This document shows, piece by piece, positions 17,353 to 27,418 of a stretch of DNA of 64,000 nt. Position 1 is the stretch's first letter; every line of letters begins with the position of its first letter. The position numbers were made by a program, and so were the translations under genes. Source of the DNA: JAAYDI01 sp052034005 (GTDB taxonomy: Bacteria > Planctomycetota > Planctomycetia > Pirellulales > Pirellulaceae); assembly GCA_052034005.1 (NCBI GenBank), contig JBPOJB010000002.1, positions 208,871 to 272,870 of the forward strand, written 5' to 3'. The notes under the pieces were generated by a model. It searched no databases. It saw only the letters and a program-made list of their open reading frames with translations, and was not told where the DNA came from.

Positions 17353-19689
17353 GTGAAATCCGACTCCACCGTGGCCTGCTACCCCCCCGCCGTGCGGACG
17401 TGCCGCCGCATGCCTGCACCCTGTGCCGGCCCATTGCCGTCTGCGCACCTGCCCGCGGGTTTCCGGGGTTCTGGGGGCGTGGGCGGGCTTGTGCGGCGGT
17501 GGATCGTCCTGATCCTGGGTCTGGGCGTCGTCTGGGGGGCCGGCGCCCTGCCCGTGTTGGCACAGGGGCCCTCGATTTCCGAAGTGGAGGTGGGGCTTGG
17601 CGGCAAGTTCAAGGTCGGGTACTGGACGCCGGTGCACGTGGTGGTGGAGGGTGGCGACCGCGGGTTTGTGGGGAACATCGAGCTGACGGCGCCGGACAGT
17701 GACGACGTGACGACGCGGTTCACTCAAGGGGTGGGCAGCGTGGTGCAGGTTCCGGCCGGGGGCCAGTGGACGGGCTGGCGGTACTTGAAGTTGGGCAAGA
17801 TCCGCGGCCGGATCCACGTGGCGCTTCGGTCGGCCGACGGAACGATTGCGGCCTCGCGATGGGTCGAGCATGCGCCGCCCGAGGTTTCGACCTGTCAGTG
17901 GGTTGTGGAGGTGGGTTCCGAGGTCGGGTTGGACCGTGCCGCGGTCTATTTGGCGCGTGTGCGTGGCGAGCGTTTGACGACGAGCCGTCTACTCACACCG
18001 GCCCAGTTCCCGGACTTATGGTACGGCTATGAAGGCGTGGATGCGTTGCTGGTCACGACCGCTCAGGAGAGTCCGCTCGAGCAGCTGGACGACGCGCAGT
18101 ATGCCGCGTTGTTGCAGTGGCTGAAGTTGGGCGGGCGGCTGGTGTATTCTGCGGGCCGGCGCGCACCGGACATTTTCCGGGAGGGCAACCGGTTTCACGC
18201 GTTGCGTCCGGGCGAGTTTGACGAGCTGGATCCGTACTGGAAGGCGACGGGGTTGGAACACTATGCGCGGGCGACCGAGCGGCTGACGAGCAACGACGAC
18301 GCGCCGTTGGCCACATTCCAGCAGTTGCGCGGGACGGTCGCCTGTTACGAGGGCGCGGGCGGGCGGCACGATCGGGCGTTGGTCGTCCAGTACGCGTTCG
18401 GCTTCGGGGAGATCATGTACGTAGGGTTGGATCTCGAACAGTCGCCGTTAGCCGACTGGCCGGCCCGGCCGCGACTGCTGGCGCGGCTGTTGCAGACGCG
18501 CAGCGAAGAGGAGGAGTCGGCCATTGGCCAGGGGGAGCTCGGCCAGGTGACGCACGTGGGATATGACGATCTGGCCGGCCAACTGCGGTCCGCGCTGGAT
18601 CAGTATTCACAGGTGACGATGGTGCACTTCGCCTGGGTCGCCGGGCTGTTGGTGTTGTACCTCCTGCTGCTCGGGCCGGCGGATTTCTTCGCCCTGCACC
18701 GGCTCGGTCGCCCGCAGTGGACCTGGTGCACATTCCCGGTCATCGTGCTCGGATTCTGTGTGTTGGCCGTCTGGTTGTCCCAGCGCTGGCAGGGGCGCCA
18801 GATGGGGGTGAACCAGCTCGACATCGTGGACGTGGACTTGGCGCAGCAGGTGGTGCGCGGCACGACCTGGGCGGGCCTGTACAGCCCGCGTGCGGCGCGG
18901 CTGGACATGGATCTGGCGCCGGAGCCGGCGGTGGCCACGACCGCCGAGCCGGGCATGCTCTTGTCGTGGCTCGGCCTGCCCGGCACGGGGCTGGGCGGTA
19001 TGAACACAACAGGGTCGGTCGACGTGCTGCGCGACGAATATGTGATCGCCAGCGATCGTGACGCGCCGCGCCAGCCGGGCGAGCCGCGCGCTGCCATCGT
19101 GGGGCTCCCGATCCACTGCTCGGCCAGCCGGAGCCTGCTGGGCCGCTGGTGGAACACCACCGGGCCGCTCGCACCCAGCCAGCTCAAGGGCGCCGACAGC
19201 GGCGGCCTGCTGGAAGGCCTGGTGGTCAACCCGTTGGACGTGAGCTTGTCCCATTGTTACGTGTACTATGGGAACTGGGCGTACCCGATCGAGGGACGGC
19301 TGGAACCGGGCGACGCGGTGGAGCTTGCGCACATCACGCCGCTGGACCTGAAATGGCACCTGAGCGGGCGGCGGGTGATCGAATCGCGCGATGTGAGCAC
19401 GCCGTGGGACCGGGCGGATCTGTCGAATCTGCCGCGCATCGCCCAGATGCTGATGTTCTACGGCGCGGCGGGAGGGCGCGCTTACACGCGGCTCACGCAC
19501 AGCTTCCTGAGCTACGTTGACCTGAGCCGGCACCTGCGCGCCGGTCAGGCGATCCTGGTGGGCCGCAGCAAGGTGCCCGGTAGCGCGCTCCAGCGCAGCG
19601 GCCAGCCCCTGACCAACCACATCGATCAACAGTGGACCTTCTACCGCGTGAGCATCCCCGTGGAGCATTCCGCCACGGAGAGTTGGTGA
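17353..19689 (+). CDS. Membrane protein with Ig-like and GldG/amidotransferase-like region
   Basis: I do not recognise a named family for the whole protein. From the chosen GTG start (GAGGTG six bases upstream) it has 778 residues. A signal/anchor (about 48-72, ending PVLAQG) precedes a beta-rich domain (WTPVHVVVEGG). A Rossmann-like region follows, in which GVDALLVTT and LLQWLKLGGRLVYS resemble the auxiliary domain of GldG-like ABC subunits (inference). Two membrane helices lie at about 423-443 and 456-478, and a large C-terminal beta-rich domain ends the protein. Other starts (ATG 17227, GTG 17479 or 17491) are possible. Downstream, after a microsatellite, lies an ABC ATPase without its own permease, so this could be a membrane partner for it. 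Confidence 0.6.
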   Translation: MKSDSTVACYPPAVRTCRRMPAPCAGPLPSAHLPAGFRGSGGVGGLVRRWIVLILGLGVVWGAGALPVLAQGPSISEVEVGLGGKFKVGYWTPVHVVVEGGDRGFVGNIELTAPDSDDVTTRFTQGVGSVVQVPAGGQWTGWRYLKLGKIRGRIHVALRSADGTIAASRWVEHAPPEVSTCQWVVEVGSEVGLDRAAVYLARVRGERLTTSRLLTPAQFPDLWYGYEGVDALLVTTAQESPLEQLDDAQYAALLQWLKLGGRLVYSAGRRAPDIFREGNRFHALRPGEFDELDPYWKATGLEHYARATERLTSNDDAPLATFQQLRGTVACYEGAGGRHDRALVVQYAFGFGEIMYVGLDLEQSPLADWPARPRLLARLLQTRSEEEESAIGQGELGQVTHVGYDDLAGQLRSALDQYSQVTMVHFAWVAGLLVLYLLLLGPADFFALHRLGRPQWTWCTFPVIVLGFCVLAVWLSQRWQGRQMGVNQLDIVDVDLAQQVVRGTTWAGLYSPRAARLDMDLAPEPAVATTAEPGMLLSWLGLPGTGLGGMNTTGSVDVLRDEYVIASDRDAPRQPGEPRAAIVGLPIHCSASRSLLGRWWNTTGPLAPSQLKGADSGGLLEGLVVNPLDVSLSHCYVYYGNWAYPIEGRLEPGDAVELAHITPLDLKWHLSGRRVIESRDVSTPWDRADLSNLPRIAQMLMFYGAAGGRAYTRLTHSFLSYVDLSRHLRAGQAILVGRSKVPGSALQRSGQPLTNHIDQQWTFYRVSIPVEHSATESW

Positions 19690-19756
19690 TCGACGCGGAC
19701 CGATGACCGATACGGCCCAACGACCGACGATCCAAAACGAACCGCTGACTGACCTG

Positions 19757-19869
19757 CTTACTTTCTCACTTACTCACTTACTCACTTACTTACTTACTTA
19801 CTTACTTATTGACTGGCTGACTGGCTGACTGACTGACTGGCTGACTGGCTGACTGACTGACTGACTGAC
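19757..19869. repeat. Two adjoining tetranucleotide microsatellites
   Basis: An ACTT/ACTC tract (19757-19808) runs into a GACT/GGCT tract (19811-19869). In the second, a 24-base higher-order unit (GACT, GGCT, GACT, GGCT, GACT, GACT) occurs twice in tandem at 19811-19834 and 19835-19858. The tract lies between the membrane protein stop and the ABC ATPase start, ending 45 bases before that start. Such tracts are prone to slippage. Confidence 0.9.
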
Positions 19870-19913
19870 GCACACAACCTGCGATGGTGGGCTGAGTCCC
19901 AAAGGCATGTCCG

Positions 19914-20846
19914 GTGATCAAGACGCACGATCTGACCAAGAAATACGGTGACACGTTCGCCATCCAATCGATCGAACTCGAGTTACAGGAAGGCGACCTG
20001 TTCGGGTTCATCGGCCCCAACGGGGCCGGCAAGACGACGACGATGCGGATCATTGCCACGTTGTTGAATCCGACCTGGGGCGAAGCCTACGTCTGCGGCA
20101 ACTCGATCTATACGCAGCCCAAGGAGATCCGCCGGCTCGTGGGGTACATGCCCGATTTCTTCGGCGTGTACGACGACATGAAGGTGATCGAGTATCTCGA
20201 GTTCTTTGCGGCCGCCTACCGGATCAAAGGCCCGGCGCGGCGCCGCATCTGCGACGAGAAGCTGCAGATTGTCGACCTGGATTTCAAGCGGGACGCCTAT
20301 GCCAACACGCTGTCCCGCGGCCAGACGCAGCGGCTCGGCCTGGCCCGCGTCCTGCTGCACGACCCGCAAGTGCTGCTCCTGGACGAGCCGCTGAGCGGGT
20401 TGGACCCCCGCGCGCGGATCGAGATGCGCAACCTCCTGCGGCGGCTCGGCGAGCTGGGCAAGACGATCATCGTCTCCAGCCATATCCTGCCCGAGCTGGC
20501 GGACATCTGCAACAAGATCGGGATCATCGACCGCGGCGTCATGACGGTCAACGCCAACGTGTCGGACGTGCTCCGGCAGGTGCGGGAACGCGTGATCTTG
20601 TTGGTGGAAGTGGCGGCGGACCTGGAAGGCGCCGCGCGGCTGCTCGAGGCCCACGCTGCGGTCGAGGCCGTGCAGTTGGACCATCACCGTATCACGGTGA
20701 CGCTGCGGGAAGGCGTGGACGACTACAGCGAGCTGCCCGCGCTGCTGATCCATGCCGGGCACCGGCTCAAGTCATTCAGCGAGAAAGAGGTGAACCTCGA
20801 ATCGGCCTTCATGGTGTTGACCAAGGGGATGGGGGCGAAGATCTAG
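19914..20846 (+). CDS. ABC transporter ATP-binding protein (GldA/CcmA-like)
   Basis: Energises an ABC transporter from the cytoplasmic face. Walker A GPNGAGKT (34-41), signature LSRGQ (133-137, variant of LSGGQ), Walker B LLLDEPLSGLD (154-164) and the switch His in IIVSSHILPE are all visible. A 100-residue C-terminal extension matches the long GldA/CcmA-type ATPases that pair with integral permeases such as ABC-2. The start is GTG at 19914; there is no strong ribosome site and the microsatellite ends just upstream. No six-helix permease gene adjoins, although the preceding membrane protein has two central helices. The exported methyltransferase gene begins 23 bases after the stop, so the two are likely cotranscribed. 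Confidence 0.93.
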   Translation: MIKTHDLTKKYGDTFAIQSIELELQEGDLFGFIGPNGAGKTTTMRIIATLLNPTWGEAYVCGNSIYTQPKEIRRLVGYMPDFFGVYDDMKVIEYLEFFAAAYRIKGPARRRICDEKLQIVDLDFKRDAYANTLSRGQTQRLGLARVLLHDPQVLLLDEPLSGLDPRARIEMRNLLRRLGELGKTIIVSSHILPELADICNKIGIIDRGVMTVNANVSDVLRQVRERVILLVEVAADLEGAARLLEAHAAVEAVQLDHHRITVTLREGVDDYSELPALLIHAGHRLKSFSEKEVNLESAFMVLTKGMGAKI

Positions 20847-20869
20847 CCGCAACCCGGGGGGGCGTCGCA

Positions 20870-22096
<1,227 letters not shown>

Positions 22097-22222
22097 CGGG
22101 TCCGACGTGGCCGAGCCGGCCGGCCGAGGGTCGGCAAACCGGGCGCTGCCCGCCGCGTCACATCCGGCACGTACGTTCCAATCGCCCCAGTCTCCCCGAG
22201 CCGGAAATCTCCCGCAGCTTCC

Positions 22223-22250
22223 TTGAATTGCGTGCTACGCTTGCTAGACT
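22223..22250 (+). promoter_or_regulatory. Candidate promoter of the TIGR03000-type gene
   Basis: TTGAAT (22223-22228), a 16-base spacer and TAGACT (22245-22250), with a TG one base upstream of the -10 box. It lies 64 bases before the start codon at 22315. Prediction by eye. Confidence 0.35.
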
Positions 22251-22314
22251 GATTCGATCGGACAGGCGTGAAATGGCCTGGGGGCCAGCGCACAAAACAA
22301 GGGGAGCAAAGAAG

Positions 22315-23376
22315 ATGAAACGAGCGATCCTACGCAGAGTCCTGCTGGTCAGCACGTTGGCGATTGCCATGCTTTGCGTGCCGGCGACGGCCGACGCCTG
22401 TTGGCGTTGCCGCCTGGGCTATTACGGGAGTTGCTGCGGCCCGCTGGGATGGACCGGGTACAATTACAGCTACTACGCCGGTTGGGGCTGCTGGGGTTGT
22501 GGCGTGGATTGCTGTGACTACGCGTGCTGCCGGCCCTCGTATGTGGCCGTCTCCAGTTGCTGCTATACGCCCTGTTGCGCGCCGTGCTACACGCCGCGCT
22601 ATCCGGGTTGGGGGCTGCTCAGCCGGGTCGCCTATCGCTGGCGGACTCACCACTATGGGTATTACTGGGGCTGCTACAGTCCGTGCTGGACCGTCTCGAG
22701 CTGTTGTTCGCTCTGCGGCGAAGTGGGCTGCGATTGTGGCGTTGGAAGTGACGAGCTGTTCTACAACGAGCCGGCGGTGGTAGTGCCGGAGGGCGGGGAG
22801 GCCGACCCGCTGCAGCCGACACCGGCTGATCCGCTGCAGGAGAAGCAGACTGCGCTGCCGCTCAACGGCGCGCTGTTGACGGTGCGCGTGCCGGCCGACG
22901 CGCGGGTGCTGGTCAACGGCATTCCGACGCGCAGTGTGGGCGACGTGCGGCGCTACGTGTCGCGGAATTTGACGCCCGGTTTCAGCTATACCTATGAAGT
23001 GACGGCCGAATCGACGGTGGACGGCCGGACGGTGGCGCAGAGCAAGACGGTCCATCTGCAGGCTGGTCAGGAGGCCAGTCTGGCATTTGACATGCAGAGT
23101 CGGGACCTGCCGGTGGAGACGGCCTTGACGCTGCACGTTCCGAGCGACGCGAAGGTGTACCTGGCCGGTAACGAGACGACGGGGCAGGGCCCTGTGCGCA
23201 CGTTCCGCACGACGAAGCTGGCCGCCGGCCAGGAGTGGTCCGAGTACCTGGTCCGCGTCGAGGTGGTCCGGGGCGGGGAGCACCTGACGAAGGACGAGAC
23301 GATCACGCTCCGCGCGGGAGACCAGACCGAATTGACGTTCGATTTTGCCGTGGACAAAGTGGCGATCGCCCGGTAG
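22315..23376 (+). CDS. Exported Cys/Tyr-rich protein with two TIGR03000-like domains
   Basis: A 353-residue planctomycete-type envelope protein of unknown function. Signal peptide 1-28. Residues 29-150 are extremely rich in Cys, Tyr, Trp and Gly, with many CC pairs (for example CCYTPCCAPCYTP), suggesting a disulphide-linked or metal-binding surface region. Two related beta-rich domains follow, about 185-262 (LTVRVPADARVLVNGIPT) and 268-346 (LTLHVPSDAKVYLAGNETT). Both match my recollection of TIGR03000, which includes the RTF or RRYVSR motif and the closing TVHLQAGQ-type strand. The ATG is preceded by AAGGGGAGCAAAGAAG, an excellent ribosome binding site. A strong hairpin follows the stop at 23411. 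It appears to be a single-gene unit. A structural cell-envelope role is my inference. Confidence 0.88.
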   Translation: MKRAILRRVLLVSTLAIAMLCVPATADACWRCRLGYYGSCCGPLGWTGYNYSYYAGWGCWGCGVDCCDYACCRPSYVAVSSCCYTPCCAPCYTPRYPGWGLLSRVAYRWRTHHYGYYWGCYSPCWTVSSCCSLCGEVGCDCGVGSDELFYNEPAVVVPEGGEADPLQPTPADPLQEKQTALPLNGALLTVRVPADARVLVNGIPTRSVGDVRRYVSRNLTPGFSYTYEVTAESTVDGRTVAQSKTVHLQAGQEASLAFDMQSRDLPVETALTLHVPSDAKVYLAGNETTGQGPVRTFRTTKLAAGQEWSEYLVRVEVVRGGEHLTKDETITLRAGDQTELTFDFAVDKVAIAR

Positions 23377-23410
23377 TCTGGCTGTCCGCTTGATCGATTT
23401 CGAAGTGTTC

Positions 23411-23446
23411 AGACCCTTGTGCGACCTGTGCGCCGCACAAGGGTCT
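23411..23446 (+). terminator. Strong stem-loop after the TIGR03000-type gene
   Basis: A perfect 13-base-pair stem (AGACCCTTGTGCG at 23411-23423 with its complement at 23434-23446) and a 10-base loop, 35 bases after the stop. The U-run is weak, so termination may be Rho-assisted. It also insulates truA. Confidence 0.65.
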
Positions 23447-23480
23447 TCGTCTCTGGGCGGGTGGGAAGACCGCGTCGCGC

Positions 23481-24239
23481 ATGTCCTGTTACCGCATGAC
23501 CCTGGCCTATGACGGGACCGCCTATGCGGGCTGGCAAGTCCAGCCCGGGTTGCCCACCGTCCAGGGGGCGCTCGAAGCGGCCCTGCAGCGCATCGTGGGC
23601 GGGCCGGTGCGGGTGGTGGCCAGCGGCCGCACGGACGCGGGCGTGCACGCGCTGGCTCAAGTGGCCGGCTTCCGGTGCCAGACACGGCTCGCCCCGGACA
23701 CGCTGCGGCGGGCCATCAACGCGAACACGCCGGACGACATCTACGTATCCGAACTGTGCCTGGTGTCGGGCGACTTCCACGCCATCCGGGACGCGATCTC
23801 CAAGCGGTACCGCTACGTGATCCAGGACGGTCCGCAACGGGACGTGTTCGCGCGTGCCACGGCCTGGCAGCTGGCGTACGTGCTGGACCCGCCTTCGATG
23901 CAGGCCGGCGCGCGACACCTGGTGGGCCGGCACGACTTTCGGAGTTTCGAGACGGCCGGCGCGCCGCGCCGTTCGACGATCCGGACGGTCCAGGAGATCG
24001 CCATCGGGCGCTTGGTCCACCAGCATCTGCAGCCGCTGGCGATCGAGATCGAAGCCGACGGGTTCCTATACAACATGGTACGCAACATCGTGGGCTCGCT
24101 GGTCCTGGTGGGGCGTGGCGAGCAGCCGCCCGACTGGATCGCGCGGGTTCTGGCGGCGCGGGACCGGACGCAAGCGGGCCCGACCGCGCCGGCCGCCGGG
24201 CTGACGTTGCTCCACGTTCGATACGCGAAGGAGGTTTGA
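23481..24239 (+). CDS. truA: tRNA pseudouridine(38-40) synthase
   Basis: Converts uridines 38-40 of the tRNA anticodon arm to pseudouridine. The opening MTLAYDGTAYAGWQVQ, the catalytic motif SGRTDAGVHA with Asp52, and later FGRHDFRSF-like and DGFLYNMVRNIVG segments (GRHDFRSFE, GFLYNMVRNIVGSLVLVG) identify the family. At 252 residues the length is normal. The ATG at 23481 is the first in frame after the upstream hairpin. The stop overlaps the glycosyltransferase start (TGATG), an apparently chance operon with a surface-glycan gene. Confidence 0.96.
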   Translation: MSCYRMTLAYDGTAYAGWQVQPGLPTVQGALEAALQRIVGGPVRVVASGRTDAGVHALAQVAGFRCQTRLAPDTLRRAINANTPDDIYVSELCLVSGDFHAIRDAISKRYRYVIQDGPQRDVFARATAWQLAYVLDPPSMQAGARHLVGRHDFRSFETAGAPRRSTIRTVQEIAIGRLVHQHLQPLAIEIEADGFLYNMVRNIVGSLVLVGRGEQPPDWIARVLAARDRTQAGPTAPAAGLTLLHVRYAKEV

Positions 24240-25447
24240 TGCGGATCGCGCACATCATTACGCGGATGATCGTGGGCGGTGCGCAGGAGAACACCTTGCT
24301 GTGCTGCAAGGACGGCGTCCGGCTGTTCGGCGACCAGATGCTGCTGGTGACCGGCCCGTCGCTCGGTCCGGAAGGGGACCTCCTGGCCCGCGAGTCGGAC
24401 CTGGACTTCCCCGTGCGGCTCGTGCCGTGGCTGGTGCGGCCGATCCATCCGGTCTGGGATCTGCGCTGTTACGCGGCGTTGAAGACCGTCCTGCGCGAGT
24501 TCCGGCCGGACGTGGTGCACACGCACAGCGCCAAGGGGGGCATGCTGGGCCGGCTGGCCGCCTGGTCGTTGCGGGTCCCGGTGGTGGTGCACACGGTGCA
24601 TGGCGCGCCGTTCCATCCGTACCAGAGTCCGGTGGCGCGCGGGTTCTTCCGCTGGTGCGAGCGGTTTGCGGCCCGGCGCTGCCATCATCTGGTGAGCGTG
24701 GCGGACGCGATGACCGACCAGTTGGTGGCGGCGGGGGTGGCGCCGCGCGCGCAGTTCAGCACGATCTACAGCGGGATGGACGTGGAACCGTTCCTGAGGG
24801 CGGACGACGCGCGGCGCGCGACGCGCGCCGAGTTCGGTTTTGCGGACGACCAGATCGTGGTGGGCAAGATCGCGCGCCTGTTCCACCTCAAAGGGCATTC
24901 CTATGTCATCGAGGCGGCCGAGCGTGTGCTGCGGCGGTGCCCGCAGGTGCGGTTCCTGCTGGTCGGGGACGGGATCCTCCGCGGATCGTTGGAAGGGCAG
25001 ATCGCGCGGGCCGGGCTGAGCCACGCATTCCGTTTCACCGGGCTGGTCCCACCCGACCGCATCCCGGCGCTGATCGGGGCGATGGACGTATTGGTGCACG
25101 CGAGCCTGCGGGAGGGCCTGGCGCGCGCGTTGCCCCAGGCGCTGATCGCCGGCAAGCCGGTGATCAGCTACGACGTGGATGGGGCGCGGGAGGTGGTGGT
25201 GCCGGGCGAGACGGGCTACCTGCTTGCGCCGCGCTGTATCCAACCGCTGGCCGACGCGCTGATCGAACTGGCGGAGAGCCCCGCGCTGCGGCAGCGACTG
25301 GGCGCGGTCGGCCGCGCGCGCTGCACGGACCGCTTTGGGCGTGAGACGATGGCTCGCTCACTGCGCGACCTCTACCAGCGGCTGGCCGTCGGCGCGGCCG
25401 AGGGGCCGCCCCCGGCCGATCTTCCGCCTGCGCAGGGCATGCGGTAG
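24239..25447 (+). CDS. GT4-family glycosyltransferase
   Basis: Retaining GT-B glycosyltransferase that probably acts at the cytoplasmic face on a lipid-linked or polysaccharide acceptor. The N-terminal half starts with MRIAHIITRMIVGGAQENTL, the GT4 opening with its Gly-rich donor loop, and has VVHTHSAKGGMLGRLA. The C-terminal half has VGKIARLFHLKGH, FLLVGDGILR, the sugar-nucleotide site around LREGLARALPQALIAGKPVI (the usual E-x7-E is degenerate), and a closing helix. There are 402 residues with no signal peptide. The start overlaps the truA stop and a GAAGGAGG ribosome site lies upstream. Similar proteins take part in exopolysaccharide or lipid A core synthesis; the exact sugar is unknown. 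Confidence 0.92.
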   Translation: MRIAHIITRMIVGGAQENTLLCCKDGVRLFGDQMLLVTGPSLGPEGDLLARESDLDFPVRLVPWLVRPIHPVWDLRCYAALKTVLREFRPDVVHTHSAKGGMLGRLAAWSLRVPVVVHTVHGAPFHPYQSPVARGFFRWCERFAARRCHHLVSVADAMTDQLVAAGVAPRAQFSTIYSGMDVEPFLRADDARRATRAEFGFADDQIVVGKIARLFHLKGHSYVIEAAERVLRRCPQVRFLLVGDGILRGSLEGQIARAGLSHAFRFTGLVPPDRIPALIGAMDVLVHASLREGLARALPQALIAGKPVISYDVDGAREVVVPGETGYLLAPRCIQPLADALIELAESPALRQRLGAVGRARCTDRFGRETMARSLRDLYQRLAVGAAEGPPPADLPPAQGMR

Positions 25448-25528
25448 ACTGGGTGGCACGCGGACCTGGCCCGTCCTGGTGAGCATCGGTGGCTGGAGCA
25501 CGGCAGACGTTGAAGTGAAAGATCATCC

Positions 25529-26383
25529 GTGGTTAGTGGTCGAGAGTTCCTCGGTTCCTGCCGCATGGTGCGGCTGATTCGCACTGGCGGGACCTGCCAG
25601 GTTTGGGAGGCGGTGCGCGACGGGCAGCGGGTGGCCGTGAAGCTCCTGCAGCCCGAGGTGCGGACCGACAAGGAGGAAATCGGCTACCTCCGACACGAAC
25701 TGGCGGTCGGCAAGACGCTCCGCCATCACAACGTGATCGAGATCTACGATTTCGCCATCGATCGTTCGATTGCGTTCCTCGTCATGGAATACCACCCCGG
25801 CCGCAACCTCAAGATGCTGATCCGACTGGGGATCGAGACGTTCGGGCACCTGGTGCCCGCCATCATCACCAATGCCGCGCGCGGACTGCAGTACCTGCAC
25901 GAGCAGGGCTGGGTGCACCGCGACATCAAACCGGACAACTTCCTGGTCGCGGAAGACGGGGATATCAAGCTGATCGACTTCGCGCTCGCCCGGCGCACCC
26001 GCACCGGACTGAGCCGGCTGTTTGGCAGTCGCACGAGAGTCCAGGGCACCCGCAGCTACATGGCGCCCGAGCAGATCCGCGGCCAGGCGCTGGATGGACG
26101 CGCCGACCTGTACAGTTTTGGATGCATGCTCTACGAACTGCTGAGCGGGAAGCTGCCGTTTACCGGGATCAGCCCGGAGGAACTGCTGCGAAAGCACTTG
26201 ACTTCGGCCGTTCCCGTCCTGGCGGGCGTCAACAAGAACGTCACGCCCGACTTCAGCGATCTGGTGGCCCAGATGATGGCCAAAGACCCGAAGGAACGGC
26301 CGCAGAGCATGGACGAGTTCCTGAGGTATCTCCAGACCATGCGGGTGTTCCGCGCGCTGCCCAAACCACCGACGAACGACTGA
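25529..26383 (+). CDS. Small soluble Hanks-type Ser/Thr protein kinase with DFA motif
   Basis: A 284-residue protein that is all kinase domain, with no membrane helix or sensor region. The Gly-rich loop is RTGGTCQVW (18-26), the ATP-binding Lys is Lys38 in VAVKLL, Glu57 is a candidate alphaC partner, and the catalytic loop HRDIKPDN (130-137) is intact. The metal-binding DFG is replaced by DFA (150-152), while APE (MAPEQ) and DLYSFGCMLYELL are normal. Asp150 keeps metal binding possible, so activity may be retained. It starts at GTG 25529; the ATG at 25565 is an alternative. It sits 39 bases upstream of accA and they may be cotranscribed, which raises the idea that it phosphorylates the carboxylase or a fatty-acid regulator (inference). 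Confidence 0.9.
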   Translation: MVSGREFLGSCRMVRLIRTGGTCQVWEAVRDGQRVAVKLLQPEVRTDKEEIGYLRHELAVGKTLRHHNVIEIYDFAIDRSIAFLVMEYHPGRNLKMLIRLGIETFGHLVPAIITNAARGLQYLHEQGWVHRDIKPDNFLVAEDGDIKLIDFALARRTRTGLSRLFGSRTRVQGTRSYMAPEQIRGQALDGRADLYSFGCMLYELLSGKLPFTGISPEELLRKHLTSAVPVLAGVNKNVTPDFSDLVAQMMAKDPKERPQSMDEFLRYLQTMRVFRALPKPPTND

Positions 26384-26422
26384 GAAAGGAGCCGATGCAA
26401 GTCGCCGACGCATCGCACCGCC

Positions 26423-27418
26423 ATGGATACACCGACACCCGGCTTGGCCTTCGAGCAGCCGATCTACGAGCTGGAGACCCGCCTGCAGGCGCTCCAGCGG
26501 CCCGAGAACCAGCGGCCCGGCGTCGAGGAGGAGATCCGCCAGCTGCGCCGCGACCTGGCCGAGACCATCCGCGACATCTACGACAATTTGAGCCCCTGGG
26601 AGACCGTCCAGGTCGCCCGCCACAAAGACCGGCCCCATTCGAGCGACTACCTGGCCCTGGTGTTCGATGAGTTTGTCGAGCTGCACGGAGACCGCCTGTT
26701 CGGAGACGACCGGGCCGTGATCTGCGGGTTCGCCAAACTCGACCAACGCAAAGTCATGGTCATCGGTCATGAGAAAGGCCGCACCTATAAGGAACGAACC
26801 GCCTGCTATTTCGGCTGCGCCCACCCGGAAGGTTACCGCAAAGCCCTGCAGAAGATGCGGTTGGCGGCCAAGTTCGGACTGCCGGTCATCTGCTTCATCG
26901 ATACCCCGGGCGCCTACCCAGGCATCGGAGCGGAGGAGCGTGGACAGGCCTGGGCGATCGCCGAGAACATGTACGAGATGTCACGCCTCCAGACGCCCAT
27001 CATCTGCGTCGTGATCGGCGAGGGCGGCAGCGGCGGCGCACTGGGGATCGGCGTCGGCGACCGCGTGGCCGTCCTGCAGCATTCGTGGTACTCCGTCATC
27101 AGTCCCGAAGGCTGCGCGGGCATCCTGTGGAAAAGCCACGAGTTCGCGGCCCGCGCGGCCGGTGCACTGCGATTCACCGCCCGAGACCTGCTCGAGTTCG
27201 GCATCATCGACACCGTGCTCCAAGAACCGCTCGGCGGCGCCCACCGCGACCCGCACCAAATGGCCACGCGACTCAAAATCTACCTCGTCAAGACGCTGCG
27301 AGAACTGTCCCCGATCGACACGACCACGCTCCTCCAACAGCGCTACGACAAGTTCCGCCGCATGGGCGTGTTCCTCCAGCAGGCGGCAGAACTCCACCCC
27401 GAGAACCAGACGGGCTGA
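26423..27418 (+). CDS. accA: Acetyl-CoA carboxylase carboxyltransferase subunit alpha
   Basis: Alpha half of the carboxyltransferase that makes malonyl-CoA for fatty-acid synthesis, working with AccD. The N-terminal helical FEQPIYELETRLQAL start, the LHGDRLFGDDRAVICGFA region, the carboxybiotin/CoA pocket FIDTPGAYPGIGAEERGQ and IGEGGSGGALGIGVGDRV, and SVISPEGCAGILW are all typical. The 331-residue length is normal. The ATG at 26423 fits family starts. accD is not in the window. A kinase gene precedes it closely. Confidence 0.96.
   Translation: MDTPTPGLAFEQPIYELETRLQALQRPENQRPGVEEEIRQLRRDLAETIRDIYDNLSPWETVQVARHKDRPHSSDYLALVFDEFVELHGDRLFGDDRAVICGFAKLDQRKVMVIGHEKGRTYKERTACYFGCAHPEGYRKALQKMRLAAKFGLPVICFIDTPGAYPGIGAEERGQAWAIAENMYEMSRLQTPIICVVIGEGGSGGALGIGVGDRVAVLQHSWYSVISPEGCAGILWKSHEFAARAAGALRFTARDLLEFGIIDTVLQEPLGGAHRDPHQMATRLKIYLVKTLRELSPIDTTTLLQQRYDKFRRMGVFLQQAAELHPENQTG

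Noticed and set aside
15076..17871. Long open frame (931 codons) on the minus strand
   Set aside because: It mirrors the radical SAM, MazG and membrane protein genes, which have clear motifs on the plus strand; high GC keeps the antisense frame open.
19802..20059. 85-residue minus-strand frame ending in Ser/Gln repeats
   Set aside because: Produced by the tetranucleotide tract and antisense to the ABC ATPase start.
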